Source: a bacterium
GTDB lineage: Bacteria > Vulcanimicrobiota > Xenobia > Xenobiales > JADMJV01
Reading direction: 5' to 3'
Assembly: GCA_030149525.1 (NCBI GenBank)
Contig: JASBRJ010000341.1
Coordinates: 1 to 37,618 of the forward strand
DNA: 37,618 nt
The stretch's first letter is position 1; every line of letters starts with the position of its first letter. The notes beneath the pieces were generated by a model, which was given only the letters and a program-made list of their open reading frames with translations, made no database searches and was not told the DNA's origin. Below, piece after piece: positions 1 through 6,261 of the stretch. Both the position numbers and the translations under genes were made by a program.

Positions 1-544
1 ATTCATCGCCAACCCTGTCGCCGCCAAGGAATACGAAGTTGACTCCGCCCACAGCAAAATCGGTTTCTCGGTGACTCACCTCCAGCTTTCTGAAGTGGAA
101 GGGCGCTTCAACGACTTCAGCGGTAAGTTCGACTGGAACGCCGACAACCCAGCCTCCTCAAGTCTCACCTTCACAGCTCGGACCGACAGTGTGAACACCG
201 ACAACGCCAAGCGCGACTCTCACCTGAAGACGGACGATTTTTTTGCAGCGGACAAATATCCTGAGCTCAAGTTTGAAAGCACGAAAATTGAAAAGCTCTC
301 CGGCGAGCGATACAACGTGACCGGAAATCTCACCGCTCACGGTGTGACAAAGAAAATCTCTGTTCCCGCCACCATCAAGGGGCCCGTCGATCTCTTCGGG
401 GATGGAAAACAAAGCCTGGGCTTCCGCGCGACCTTCAAGATCAATCGGATCGACTACGGGATCGGCGCCGGCTGGAAAGGTGGAAGCGACAAAGTCGTCG
501 GACACGACGTTTTCATCACCGTGCAAGGGGAAGCCCACGAATAG
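1..544 (+). CDS. YceI family periplasmic protein (5' end missing)
   Basis: The reading frame is open from base 2 and ends with TAG at 542-544, so the gene starts just upstream of the window. About 180 residues are visible, close to the full family length of about 190; only the start of the signal peptide is missing. The first visible residues (FIANPVAAKEYEVD) look like the end of a Sec signal peptide with an AxA-type cleavage site, followed at once by the classic YceI opening 'D-x-x-H-S-K-I-G-F-x-V-x-H'. Other family marks are the 'F..L.G.F' strand, 'FFAADKYPELKFES' and the final 'GHDVFITVQGEA' strand. YceI proteins are lipocalin-like beta barrels in the periplasm that bind isoprenoid-type lipids. 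The function here is inferred from family only. A GTG at 71 is internal and not the start. A strong terminator follows. Confidence 0.93.
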   Translation, partial: FIANPVAAKEYEVDSAHSKIGFSVTHLQLSEVEGRFNDFSGKFDWNADNPASSSLTFTARTDSVNTDNAKRDSHLKTDDFFAADKYPELKFESTKIEKLSGERYNVTGNLTAHGVTKKISVPATIKGPVDLFGDGKQSLGFRATFKINRIDYGIGAGWKGGSDKVVGHDVFITVQGEAHE

Positions 545-567
545 GCCGGAATTGGTAGAAGGTATTG

Positions 568-591
568 AAAAGGCACTCAGGTGCCTTTTTT
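568..591 (+). terminator. Rho-independent terminator after the YceI gene
   Basis: A 6-bp stem (AGGCAC / GTGCCT) with a TCAG loop lies at 571-586 and is followed by a run of T. It sits about 25 bases after the stop codon, in the right place to end the YceI transcript. Confidence 0.85.
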
Positions 592-719
592 CATTTATCT
601 TGCGGCCTTTAGGAATTCTTAAGTATTCGCTGAGGCTTCCATCAGCTACTCAAACTATACTAAGGCCAGACGAGGGAGAAAGGACCGGCCCAACGGAACC
701 GGTCAAGAAAGGTAAATTT

Positions 720-1274
720 ATGAAAACTCAAAGCAAAAAATTCAAAGTCTTGATCGCCGGTCTCGCTGCAACCGTAACAATGCTGCTGGCCGTGCCCGGC
801 GTGGCCGAGAACGGTCAGGGACAAGGTCATCATCAGCGCGGAAAGCATGGCGCGAAGATGATGGAAAAGATGTCGACCGAGCTGAATCTCACCAGTGAGC
901 AACAGACTCAGATCAAACAGATTTTCGAATCCCACAAGGGTAGTTTCCAACAGATCCGAGAGCAGATGAAATCCACCTTCACCGACGAGCAACGCCAGGC
1001 CATGAAAGAAGCCCGTAAAAATCGTCGGGCCGCCAGCGACGGACGTCCTAGTAAGGAAGAGAGGGCTCAAAAGATGGCCGAACTGGGAATCTCAGAAGGC
1101 CAAAGAGCTCAAATGAAGTCGCTCCGCCAGCAAATGAAACAAGAGCGCGAACAGATCAAGACCGAAATTATGGCTATCCTCACCCCCGAGCAACAAGCCA
1201 AATTCGAAGAGATGAAAGCACAACGAAAAAGACACCACAAAGGTCGTCACGGCAATCAACAGCAACAACAATAA
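720..1274 (+). CDS. Spy/CpxP-like LTxxQ periplasmic protein, His- and Gln-rich tail
   Basis: This encodes 184 residues from the ATG at 720, which has a GAAAGG ribosome binding site about 6 bases upstream. The frame stays open back to 402, but that stretch overlaps the YceI gene and its terminator and is not coding. A Sec signal peptide (MKTQSKKFKVLIAGLAATVTMLLAVPGVA) precedes a charged, all-helical protein. Two LTxxQ motifs, 'LTSEQQ' near residue 57 and 'LTPEQQ' near residue 155, are the hallmark of the Spy/CpxP family: periplasmic dimers that chaperone misfolded proteins or tune envelope-stress sensing. The N-terminus of the mature protein (GQGHHQRGKHG) and the C-terminus (HHKGRHGNQQQQQ) are rich in His, which could bind metal; that is inference. 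The gene lies alone between two terminators. Confidence 0.88.
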   Translation: MKTQSKKFKVLIAGLAATVTMLLAVPGVAENGQGQGHHQRGKHGAKMMEKMSTELNLTSEQQTQIKQIFESHKGSFQQIREQMKSTFTDEQRQAMKEARKNRRAASDGRPSKEERAQKMAELGISEGQRAQMKSLRQQMKQEREQIKTEIMAILTPEQQAKFEEMKAQRKRHHKGRHGNQQQQQ

Positions 1275-1303
1275 GCAAGAATTGAGCGACTAAAGCTCGA
1301 CTC

Positions 1304-1330
1304 GGCGAGTGGGATTCCCACTCGCCTTTT
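1304..1330 (+). terminator. Rho-independent terminator after the Spy-like gene
   Basis: A perfect 10-bp stem (GGCGAGTGGG / CCCACTCGCC) with a 3-base loop lies at 1304-1326, followed by TTTTCTGTTTTT. It comes 30 bases after the stop codon. Confidence 0.92.
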
Positions 1331-1355
1331 CTGTTTTTCGGAGGGCTGACGGGGT

Positions 1356-1390
1356 GATCACGGCTGGGCTGATGCGTGATCGGGTTTTTA
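1356..1390 (+). terminator. Possible second (tandem) hairpin terminator
   Basis: A 7-bp inverted repeat (GATCACG at 1356-1362, CGTGATC at 1375-1381) with a 12-base loop is followed by GGGTTTTT. It may be a back-up terminator to the strong one at 1304, or a chance palindrome. It lies in the 150-base gap between two convergent genes. Confidence 0.35.
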
Positions 1391-1424
1391 GGCAGAGGGT
1401 GGGCTCAAGGCCAAGTTCGCTGCC

Positions 1425-1742
1425 TCAAAGCCGGGGCCGGCGCGTCTCCTTGGATCGCTCATCAAGCCTTTGAACGTTATCGTCCAAGACCGACTCTCGC
1501 TCGCCCAGCCCCCCGATTTCTTCGCGGAGCTGCATGAGAAGGGCGCGGAATTCAGTCATCTCGGACTTGGTAACGTAGTTCTGGTGCTCGGCCTCAGCTT
1601 TGTTGAGGATGGCCTCGATTTCGGTGACGAATTCGCCCCGGGTGATGGCGTCTTTGGGCTCCGAGACGGGTTCGGCGGTTGTCGGTCCGAAGCAGCAAGA
1701 GGCCGCGAGCAGGGTGGCTATGGCAATTGATTTCCAGCGCAT
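1425..1742 (-). CDS. Small exported coiled-coil protein resembling an SLH-porin linker
   Basis: This encodes 105 residues. The N-terminus is a signal peptide (MRWKSIAIATLLAASCCFG) with a Cys pair that might serve as an atypical lipobox. The mature part starts with 'AITRGEFVTEIEAIL', like the end of an SLH domain, then 'VTKSEM' and a heptad-like helix 'LLMQLREEIGGLGERESVLDDNVQRLDER'. This order (SLH end, 'vtk' linker, coiled coil with L-R-E-E/G-R-V spacing) recalls the periplasmic arm of SLH-type outer-membrane porins in cyanobacteria and relatives. Here the protein stops where the porin beta barrel would begin. It may be a free-standing peptidoglycan-binding or adaptor protein, or a remnant. 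The resemblance is by eye only, and it has its own transcript. Confidence 0.6.
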   Translation of the reverse strand: MRWKSIAIATLLAASCCFGPTTAEPVSEPKDAITRGEFVTEIEAILNKAEAEHQNYVTKSEMTEFRALLMQLREEIGGLGERESVLDDNVQRLDERSKETRRPRL

Positions 1743-1788
1743 ACTCCACTATAACCCAGGGTGGGACGGTTTGTCTCGGTTCCCAGCC

Positions 1789-1817
1789 TAAAACGACCCG
1801 GCCTTGAGACCGGGTCG
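1789..1817 (-). terminator. Rho-independent terminator for the 1845-2342 gene
   Basis: Read on the minus strand, an 8-bp stem (CGACCCGG / CCGGGTCG) with an 8-base loop is followed by TTTT. It lies 28 bases past the stop of the glycine-zipper gene. Confidence 0.8.
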
Positions 1818-1844
1818 CACCATAAAAGTTCTTTTCGAAACGCT

Positions 1845-2342
1845 TTAGTCGGCTAAGATGTTGGTAGCCATTGAGGTGGCCGCGAGGGCGGAGCCACCGG
1901 TGGCAACCGCCATGATAGCTCCACCGATCCCGCTCTCCACCATGCCACCCACGGCGCCACCGGCAGCCGCTCCGAGAACGCCACCGACTACGGCAGCGGT
2001 CGCGGTGTGATTCGAGTTTCCGAGGAATCCGCCGCCCAGGTCGGCCATAAGCCCCACGGTCCCGCCGATACAGAGTCCCGCCGCGGCACCGCCGACGACA
2101 CCGGCCACGGTAGCGGCCGTTCCAAGGTTGTTGCCCGCAAAATATCCCAGAGCGCCTGCGCCTGCTGTGGCAACGGCGGCAAGGGCATACTTTCCGACCT
2201 TAACGGCCGTTGGAGTTTTCTCTGAGCCTGAGAACGTGAAGCTCTCTGCGGGGCCCTCCGACACTTCGACTTTGGCAGCGGGGTTCGCTTTCGCCCTCGT
2301 CGTAAGGGCGCTCGAGCCCATCAAAGATGTTTTAACCTGCAT
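1845..2342 (-). CDS. Glycine-zipper membrane-active protein, no signal peptide
   Basis: This encodes 165 residues. The start is the ATG at 2342, because GGAGGAA (minus strand, 2345-2351) lies directly upstream; the frame runs on to 2765 but that part is antisense to the DUF3253 gene. A polar N-terminus (MQVKTSLMGSSALTTRAKAN, then acidic) precedes about 110 residues of almost continuous Gly/Ala/Val with GxxxG spacing (GALGYFAGNNLG, VVGGAAAGL, VVGGVLGAAAGGAVGGMV). Such glycine zippers pack tightly in membranes and occur in membrane-inserting or pore-forming proteins and outer-membrane proteins. No Sec signal peptide is visible. The function is unknown. Similar compositions occur in three other genes of this window. 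Confidence 0.8.
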   Translation of the reverse strand: MQVKTSLMGSSALTTRAKANPAAKVEVSEGPAESFTFSGSEKTPTAVKVGKYALAAVATAGAGALGYFAGNNLGTAATVAGVVGGAAAGLCIGGTVGLMADLGGGFLGNSNHTATAAVVGGVLGAAAGGAVGGMVESGIGGAIMAVATGGSALAATSMATNILAD

Positions 2343-2344
2343 AT

Positions 2345-2351
2345 TTTCCTC
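2345..2351 (-). promoter_or_regulatory. Shine-Dalgarno that fixes the start of the 1845-2342 gene
   Basis: GGAGGAA on the minus strand lies two bases before the ATG-proximal AT, at good spacing. It shows that the real start is at 2342 and not at the upstream end of the open frame. Confidence 0.75.
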
Positions 2352-2501
2352 CAAGCAATGAGCCATCCGAGTTGCCGGCGGCAACCGTCTAAATCTCTCT
2401 GTTTGCGAGCTTTTTTCATGAGAATGCCCGCTTTGATTCCGGCTTAGCATAGTCGAGCGGTCTGAAAAGGTCATGAAAGCCGGCGAGCCCAATTCCTTTC
2501 G

Positions 2502-2762
2502 ATGACCGATCCTGAGCTGAAAGAAAAGATACGGCGCGAGATGCTCCACATAGCAGCCAAGCGAGGACCGGAAAAGTCGCTCTGCCCCTCCGAGGTCGCC
2601 AGAGCCGCTGCTGAGGATTGGCGACCGCTTATGCCGTTGGTGAGACAGATCGCTGCCGAAGAACTGGCCGAGGGCCGCATACGCGTGACTCAAAAAGGCA
2701 AAGACGTTCATCCGCTCGAGGCCCGGGGTCCCATCCGTTTGAGCGCCACCTATAATTGTTAA
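2502..2762 (+). CDS. DUF3253 family protein
   Basis: This encodes 86 residues. The sequence follows the DUF3253 pattern along its whole length: an N-terminal helix (EKIRREMLHIAAKRG), the motif 'CPSEVARA', then 'WRPLMPLVRQIAAEELAEG', 'VTQKGKDV' and a closing 'RGPIRLS'. The family is a small winged-helix-like domain of unknown function and is usually a stand-alone protein of this size. The Shine-Dalgarno is weak. The opposite frame is open across the gene, but the family match makes the plus strand the coding one. The gene is divergent from the glycine-zipper gene, so the 159 bases between them hold both promoters. Confidence 0.82.
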   Translation: MTDPELKEKIRREMLHIAAKRGPEKSLCPSEVARAAAEDWRPLMPLVRQIAAEELAEGRIRVTQKGKDVHPLEARGPIRLSATYNC

Positions 2763-2805
2763 CATCTTTCGTCAATCGGCCTCAAAATCTCACCCTTAAA
2801 AAACC

Positions 2806-2840
2806 CTTAAAGCCAGATATTTCAAGGCTTAAGAACCTTT
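2806..2840 (+). terminator. Weak hairpin after the DUF3253 gene
   Basis: CTTAAAGCC and GGCTTAAG form an imperfect stem with one bulge, followed by AACCTTTT. It is a possible weak terminator about 45 bases past the stop. The rest of the gap to 2966 is AT-rich and holds a 10-bp palindrome, CTGTTAACAG at 2848-2857, inside two tandem 11-base near-repeats beginning TCTGTTA. Confidence 0.35.
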
Positions 2841-2965
2841 TGTCCGTCTGTTAACAGTCTGTTAGCTAATCCTCAAGCCTGAGAGTCTAGATTGCAGATG
2901 TAGCTATGCTCTGCAGTTTCAGAGAACAACAGTAGCTGAACGCTCAGAAAGATCGTGAATAACTT

Positions 2966-3862
2966 ATGAATATAAAAAGCAGTGTTACGCCGAACGCAAC
3001 CCGCGTTCAGGCCAAACAAGCTCCTGCTGAACAAAAACAGCAGCAAGAGCCCAAAGAATATGTCATCAAACAAGATATGTATGACGTCGCGGACCGCTAT
3101 TCCGACAGCCGCCAAATGGCTAACGGAATCACCGGATTCGCCATCGGAGCCGTGACAGGAGCCGTAGACGGCGTCCTCAAGGCTGTCCCGGTTGCTTGGG
3201 AAATCGCCGAGAATGTCGTACAAGCCGAGACTATCGGCCCTAACCTGAAAGTTTTAGGCGTTCTGGCCGCCCCTATCGGTGGCGCTCTCTCCGCCGTCGC
3301 ATCCCCCTTCGTAGGAGCCTTCAAAGACGCAAGCTCCATGGTGAAGAATGGCGAGAACTACCCGCAGCCTCTGTCCAAAGACGGTTCCGCAGGTTACGCC
3401 AACGCAAAGTTCGACGCTGGAAACCCTTCCTTCTCGTCTGGAATCATGAAAAACCTGGAAGAGTTCGGCGCGGAAAAGCTCGGAGAAGGTGAAAAGCCCT
3501 ACGATGTGCCGATTCTTAGCCCTTTCTTCTCCGTCATCGGCGGAGTCGTATCCGGCGCCATCAGCGGCGTCGTAGGATTGGTCGGCGGACTGGCAGCCGG
3601 CGCGCTCACCACCACCAAAGAAGCAGCCGGAGCCATCTTCGGCAAGGACCAGAGCATCGGCAAACGTGTCGGTCGCCTGGCCACCTCTCCCCTCTACACT
3701 GTGACCATCCCCTACGGGCTGGTGAAAGAAGGCTTGAAAGAGTCCGTGCCTCGTGGCTTTGTAGACGGCTGGAAACATGGCCCCATCAAACCCACCGTCG
3801 ATACCGCAAAAGCTTCTGCCAAACTGGTAGCAGGCGTGATGAAAGAAGCATGGGAGCGATAA
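2966..3862 (+). CDS. Glycine-zipper protein, first of a tandem pair
   Basis: This encodes 298 residues. A disordered, Gln/Lys-rich head (MNIKSSVTPN ... QQQEPKEYVIKQ, residues 1-35) leads into hydrophobic Gly/Ala blocks: residues about 52-70 (GITGFAIGAVTGAVDGVL), about 95-118 (VLGVLAAPIGGALSAVASPFVGAF) and about 185-225 (FSVIGGVVSGAISGVVGLVGGLAAGAL). A polar loop of about 65 residues separates the second and third blocks. There is no signal peptide. It shares with the next gene the block 'IGPxLKxL...APxGG..AA..P' and a 'GEKPYDVPIL'-like segment before the third block, so the two are paralogues. The next gene starts one base after this stop. I do not recognise a named family. A membrane-inserting or membrane-shaping role is inferred from composition only. 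Confidence 0.85.
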   Translation: MNIKSSVTPNATRVQAKQAPAEQKQQQEPKEYVIKQDMYDVADRYSDSRQMANGITGFAIGAVTGAVDGVLKAVPVAWEIAENVVQAETIGPNLKVLGVLAAPIGGALSAVASPFVGAFKDASSMVKNGENYPQPLSKDGSAGYANAKFDAGNPSFSSGIMKNLEEFGAEKLGEGEKPYDVPILSPFFSVIGGVVSGAISGVVGLVGGLAAGALTTTKEAAGAIFGKDQSIGKRVGRLATSPLYTVTIPYGLVKEGLKESVPRGFVDGWKHGPIKPTVDTAKASAKLVAGVMKEAWER

Positions 3863-3863
3863 A

Positions 3864-4784
3864 ATGAACGTTAGTAGTGCAAGACCCCAAATTAAAACCC
3901 CTATGGCTGCCCAACAGCAGCCTCCTCAAAAGCCTGAGCCTCCCAAGAGCGATGCCGACTCCATGGTGGAAACCATTGTCGACAACACTTACCTGTCGGC
4001 CAACTTCGCAGCGTCCGGACTGACCGGCGCATTCTCCGGCACCGGCGCTTTCGTAACGACCGGACTTCCTGAGGCCGTCAAAACCGGCGCGTCTATTATC
4101 TATAACGTGGCCCGCACGGAGAAAATCGGACCGACCCTGAAGACGCTGGCTCTGGCCGCCGCTCTCCCTGTCACTGCCGTGGGCGCTGCCATCGCTGCCC
4201 CCGTGAGCTTGCTGGCAGGTGTTTGGCAAGGCGCTGGAGAGGTGGACACGAAAGTTCCTCGCCAGTTCACCGTAGGTCAAGCCGCCAAGGAAGCTTACAC
4301 AGAAGTTCGTGGTGGTATCAAAGACTTCGCCGGTGGGATCAAAGAGGAGATGAAAGAACTGGGCGACTACAAACTGAAGCCCGGCGAAAAGGCTATCGAT
4401 ATTCCTCTCATCCAACTGGGCAAAACCCTGATCATGGGTGCCGTTGGAGCTGCTGTGGGCGGAATCGCCGGTGCCGTGAGCGCTATCGCTTCCACCGCCT
4501 CAGAAGCCGGACGCGGTGTGGTTAACGCCTTCACCGATTCGAAACTCAACGTCGGAGAGAAACTGTTCGCAGCTGGAACAAGTGTTGTGAGTGCCCCCAT
4601 TCACGGTACTCTCTACGGAGCCCGAACCGCTCTCGGAACCTTCGGAAACGCTCTGGCCACAACCTGGGACAAGGACTCTATGACCGAAGGCGCTCGTAGC
4701 ATCTTCAACAATTCGGTAGACGGAATGGCGGCGGCCTTCGCCCCCGAAACCGTCCTCACCATGGAACGACCCAAGCAGCAGTAG
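3864..4784 (+). CDS. Glycine-zipper protein, second of a tandem pair
   Basis: This encodes 306 residues and is a paralogue of the preceding gene, from which it is separated by one base, so the two are surely co-transcribed. The layout is the same: a disordered Gln/Pro head (residues 1-30), a Gly/Ala block (LTGAFSGTGAFVTTG), 'KIGPTLKTLALAAALPVTAVGAAIAAPVSLLAGV', a polar middle rich in Lys/Glu (FAGGIKEEMKELGDYK), 'PGEKAIDIPL', then a long zipper (MGAVGAAVGGIAGAVSAIAS). No Sec signal or lipobox is visible. The pair might form a hetero-oligomer in a membrane; this is inferred from the paralogy and the operon. The gene ends at a strong bidirectional terminator. Confidence 0.85.
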   Translation: MNVSSARPQIKTPMAAQQQPPQKPEPPKSDADSMVETIVDNTYLSANFAASGLTGAFSGTGAFVTTGLPEAVKTGASIIYNVARTEKIGPTLKTLALAAALPVTAVGAAIAAPVSLLAGVWQGAGEVDTKVPRQFTVGQAAKEAYTEVRGGIKDFAGGIKEEMKELGDYKLKPGEKAIDIPLIQLGKTLIMGAVGAAVGGIAGAVSAIASTASEAGRGVVNAFTDSKLNVGEKLFAAGTSVVSAPIHGTLYGARTALGTFGNALATTWDKDSMTEGARSIFNNSVDGMAAAFAPETVLTMERPKQQ

Positions 4785-4804
4785 TCGCGCTTTGGTCAAC
4801 ACTG

Positions 4805-4834
4805 AAAACGGCGGGTGTCACACCCGCCGTTTTT
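4805..4834. terminator. Bidirectional terminator between convergent genes
   Basis: A 13-bp perfect stem (AAAACGGCGGGTG / CACCCGCCGTTTT) with a TCA loop carries T runs on both strands. It lies between the stop of the zipper pair (4784) and the stop of the vWA gene (4847), and should end both transcripts. Confidence 0.93.
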
Positions 4835-4846
4835 CGTTGAACTCGA

Positions 4847-6172
4847 TCAACCGGCCGGATTCCAGTCCCGAAGCATTTCTTCCAAGCGTTCTTTCGTGCG
4901 CTCTTCGGGAGGCAACTTACACCAGACGGTAAGCGGTGTTCCGGCCAGAGTAATGCTGCTATAGGAGAGAGAGCTACTGGTGGCAGTGGCTCGCTTGGCC
5001 ACCGATTGATACTGTTGTTGGTCCAGCAGGCTAATCATTTCTCTAATCTGAGCCTCCTGTCTCTGCACCTCCGGTGTTGACGGAGACTCTTTGAGAGTGA
5101 GTAGAGCTTGCTGCATCACCTCCCGAGCCTTTTCTATCTCTCGAAGCGAAATATGCTCTCTCGCGAGATCGAGTGCTCTGGCAGCCAACTGAATGTTTCG
5201 TTTTGCTAGAACCTCGGCGTCAACCGGAAATTCCACTAAAGCCGCGTGAGTCGCCACAGCAAGTGTGAGAACCTGCGAAACCCGGTGAGCTGAGCCTGTT
5301 TGCTTGTCCTTGTAGCGCAGATGAAAACGGCATAGGTTGTTACCGTTCTGCAAGGCGGGCAGCGAAAACTCGAAAAGAATCTCCTTACTATAGCCCAACA
5401 CTAGGTCGGTGAGCCCCAGGCTTCCGTCGGGCCTATTGGCCAACTTATTGTAGACCCTAACAGCCTTCACTCCCTGAGCCAGCTCAAGGGACAGTTCGAC
5501 CTGCTCACCGTAGGTCAACGCCAGGCCCTGGAATTCCGCAGCGAAGAACGGTTCCACCTCCTCAGCTGATTCGGCGTGACTGAAATTACCTCCACCCGCT
5601 GCGGCGATGGAGGAGAGAAGAACCTCGTTGTAGTGAAGGCCAAGACCCACTGCAGACGTGCTGATTCCCTGACGGCGCCAATCCTCGACCTGTCGGCAGA
5701 TGGTTTGAGGGCAACAGATACCCGTGTTGGCGGCACCATCGGAGAGGATAATCACCCGCTTGGACTTCCCGTCCACCGAGGGCAACGTAAGTTGGCGGCA
5801 ACCGGCAAGCCAGCCGGAATGAAGGTCTGTGTTGCCCCCCTCGGTGATACAATCGATCCTTGTCTTCATCTCTTTTGGAGAAGTTTGCCTGGTGAGATCC
5901 AGCACCACATCCACATAGTGGTCAAAGGCTACAAGAGCCATCCTATCTTTGCCCTCCAGCTCGTCCACCAACATTTGGGCGGCCTTCTTGGCTTGGCTCA
6001 GCGGTGCGCCCGACATAGAACCGGAACGGTCGAGAGCGATACTGAGTGCCATTTCCGGACGGGGAAGTGAGTCGAGTAACGGTGGCTTAATACGGACAAG
6101 GAGTTGGATGGTGGTCGGTTGATCGGAACAGATAGCGGCGCGGTGGGGTACAAGTTCAATTTCAGGTTTCAT
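4847..6172 (-). CDS. Cytosolic von Willebrand factor A domain protein
   Basis: This encodes 441 residues. The ATG at 6172 has AAAGGAG 6 bases upstream. A vWA domain spans about residues 40-220 with a full metal-ion-dependent adhesion site: D48-x-S50-x-S52 in 'LDRSGSMSG', T115 in 'GGNTDL' and D145 in 'ILSDGAANTG'. A beta-rich region follows (about 220-320), then a helical region with repeated charged helices (about 325-400) and a Ser-rich segment near 405. This matches YfbK/TerY-like cytosolic vWA proteins rather than secreted adhesins, since there is no signal peptide. Such proteins scaffold complexes through Mg2+-dependent contacts; the partner is unknown. It lies 89 bases downstream of the REC-BTAD regulator on the same strand, behind a large inverted repeat, so it may be the last gene of that operon under separate control. 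Confidence 0.88.
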   Translation of the reverse strand: MKPEIELVPHRAAICSDQPTTIQLLVRIKPPLLDSLPRPEMALSIALDRSGSMSGAPLSQAKKAAQMLVDELEGKDRMALVAFDHYVDVVLDLTRQTSPKEMKTRIDCITEGGNTDLHSGWLAGCRQLTLPSVDGKSKRVIILSDGAANTGICCPQTICRQVEDWRRQGISTSAVGLGLHYNEVLLSSIAAAGGGNFSHAESAEEVEPFFAAEFQGLALTYGEQVELSLELAQGVKAVRVYNKLANRPDGSLGLTDLVLGYSKEILFEFSLPALQNGNNLCRFHLRYKDKQTGSAHRVSQVLTLAVATHAALVEFPVDAEVLAKRNIQLAARALDLAREHISLREIEKAREVMQQALLTLKESPSTPEVQRQEAQIREMISLLDQQQYQSVAKRATATSSSLSYSSITLAGTPLTVWCKLPPEERTKERLEEMLRDWNPAG

Positions 6173-6186
6173 AAAGCACTCCTTTG

Positions 6187-6240
6187 TTTAAACTAGATGA
6201 TGCGTAGGCGACCGAAGAATGGTGCATCATCTAGGTTTAA
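6187..6240 (-). repeat. 17-bp inverted repeat between regulator and vWA gene
   Basis: The arms at 6187-6203 and 6224-6240 are inverted copies with the core CTAGATGATGC / GCATCATCTAG; the TTAAA ends are offset by a base. The loop is 20 bases. On the minus-strand transcript the second arm ends directly before the AAAGGAG of the vWA gene. There is no clear T run, so it is a poor terminator; it may act as an operator, an attenuator or an mRNA-processing hairpin. Confidence 0.6.
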
Positions 6241-6261
6241 GGAAACGCTAAGCTCGCTCGC

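Noticed and set aside
402-719. N-terminal extension of the Spy-like protein
   Set aside because: It overlaps the YceI gene and a terminator; the signal peptide begins at 720.
2343-2765. N-terminal extension of the minus-strand glycine-zipper gene
   Set aside because: It is antisense to the DUF3253 gene, looks unlike protein, and a good ribosome binding site precedes the ATG at 2342.
3786-4415. 209-residue minus-strand frame over the zipper pair
   Set aside because: It spans the junction of two co-directional paralogues and has a low-complexity antisense composition.
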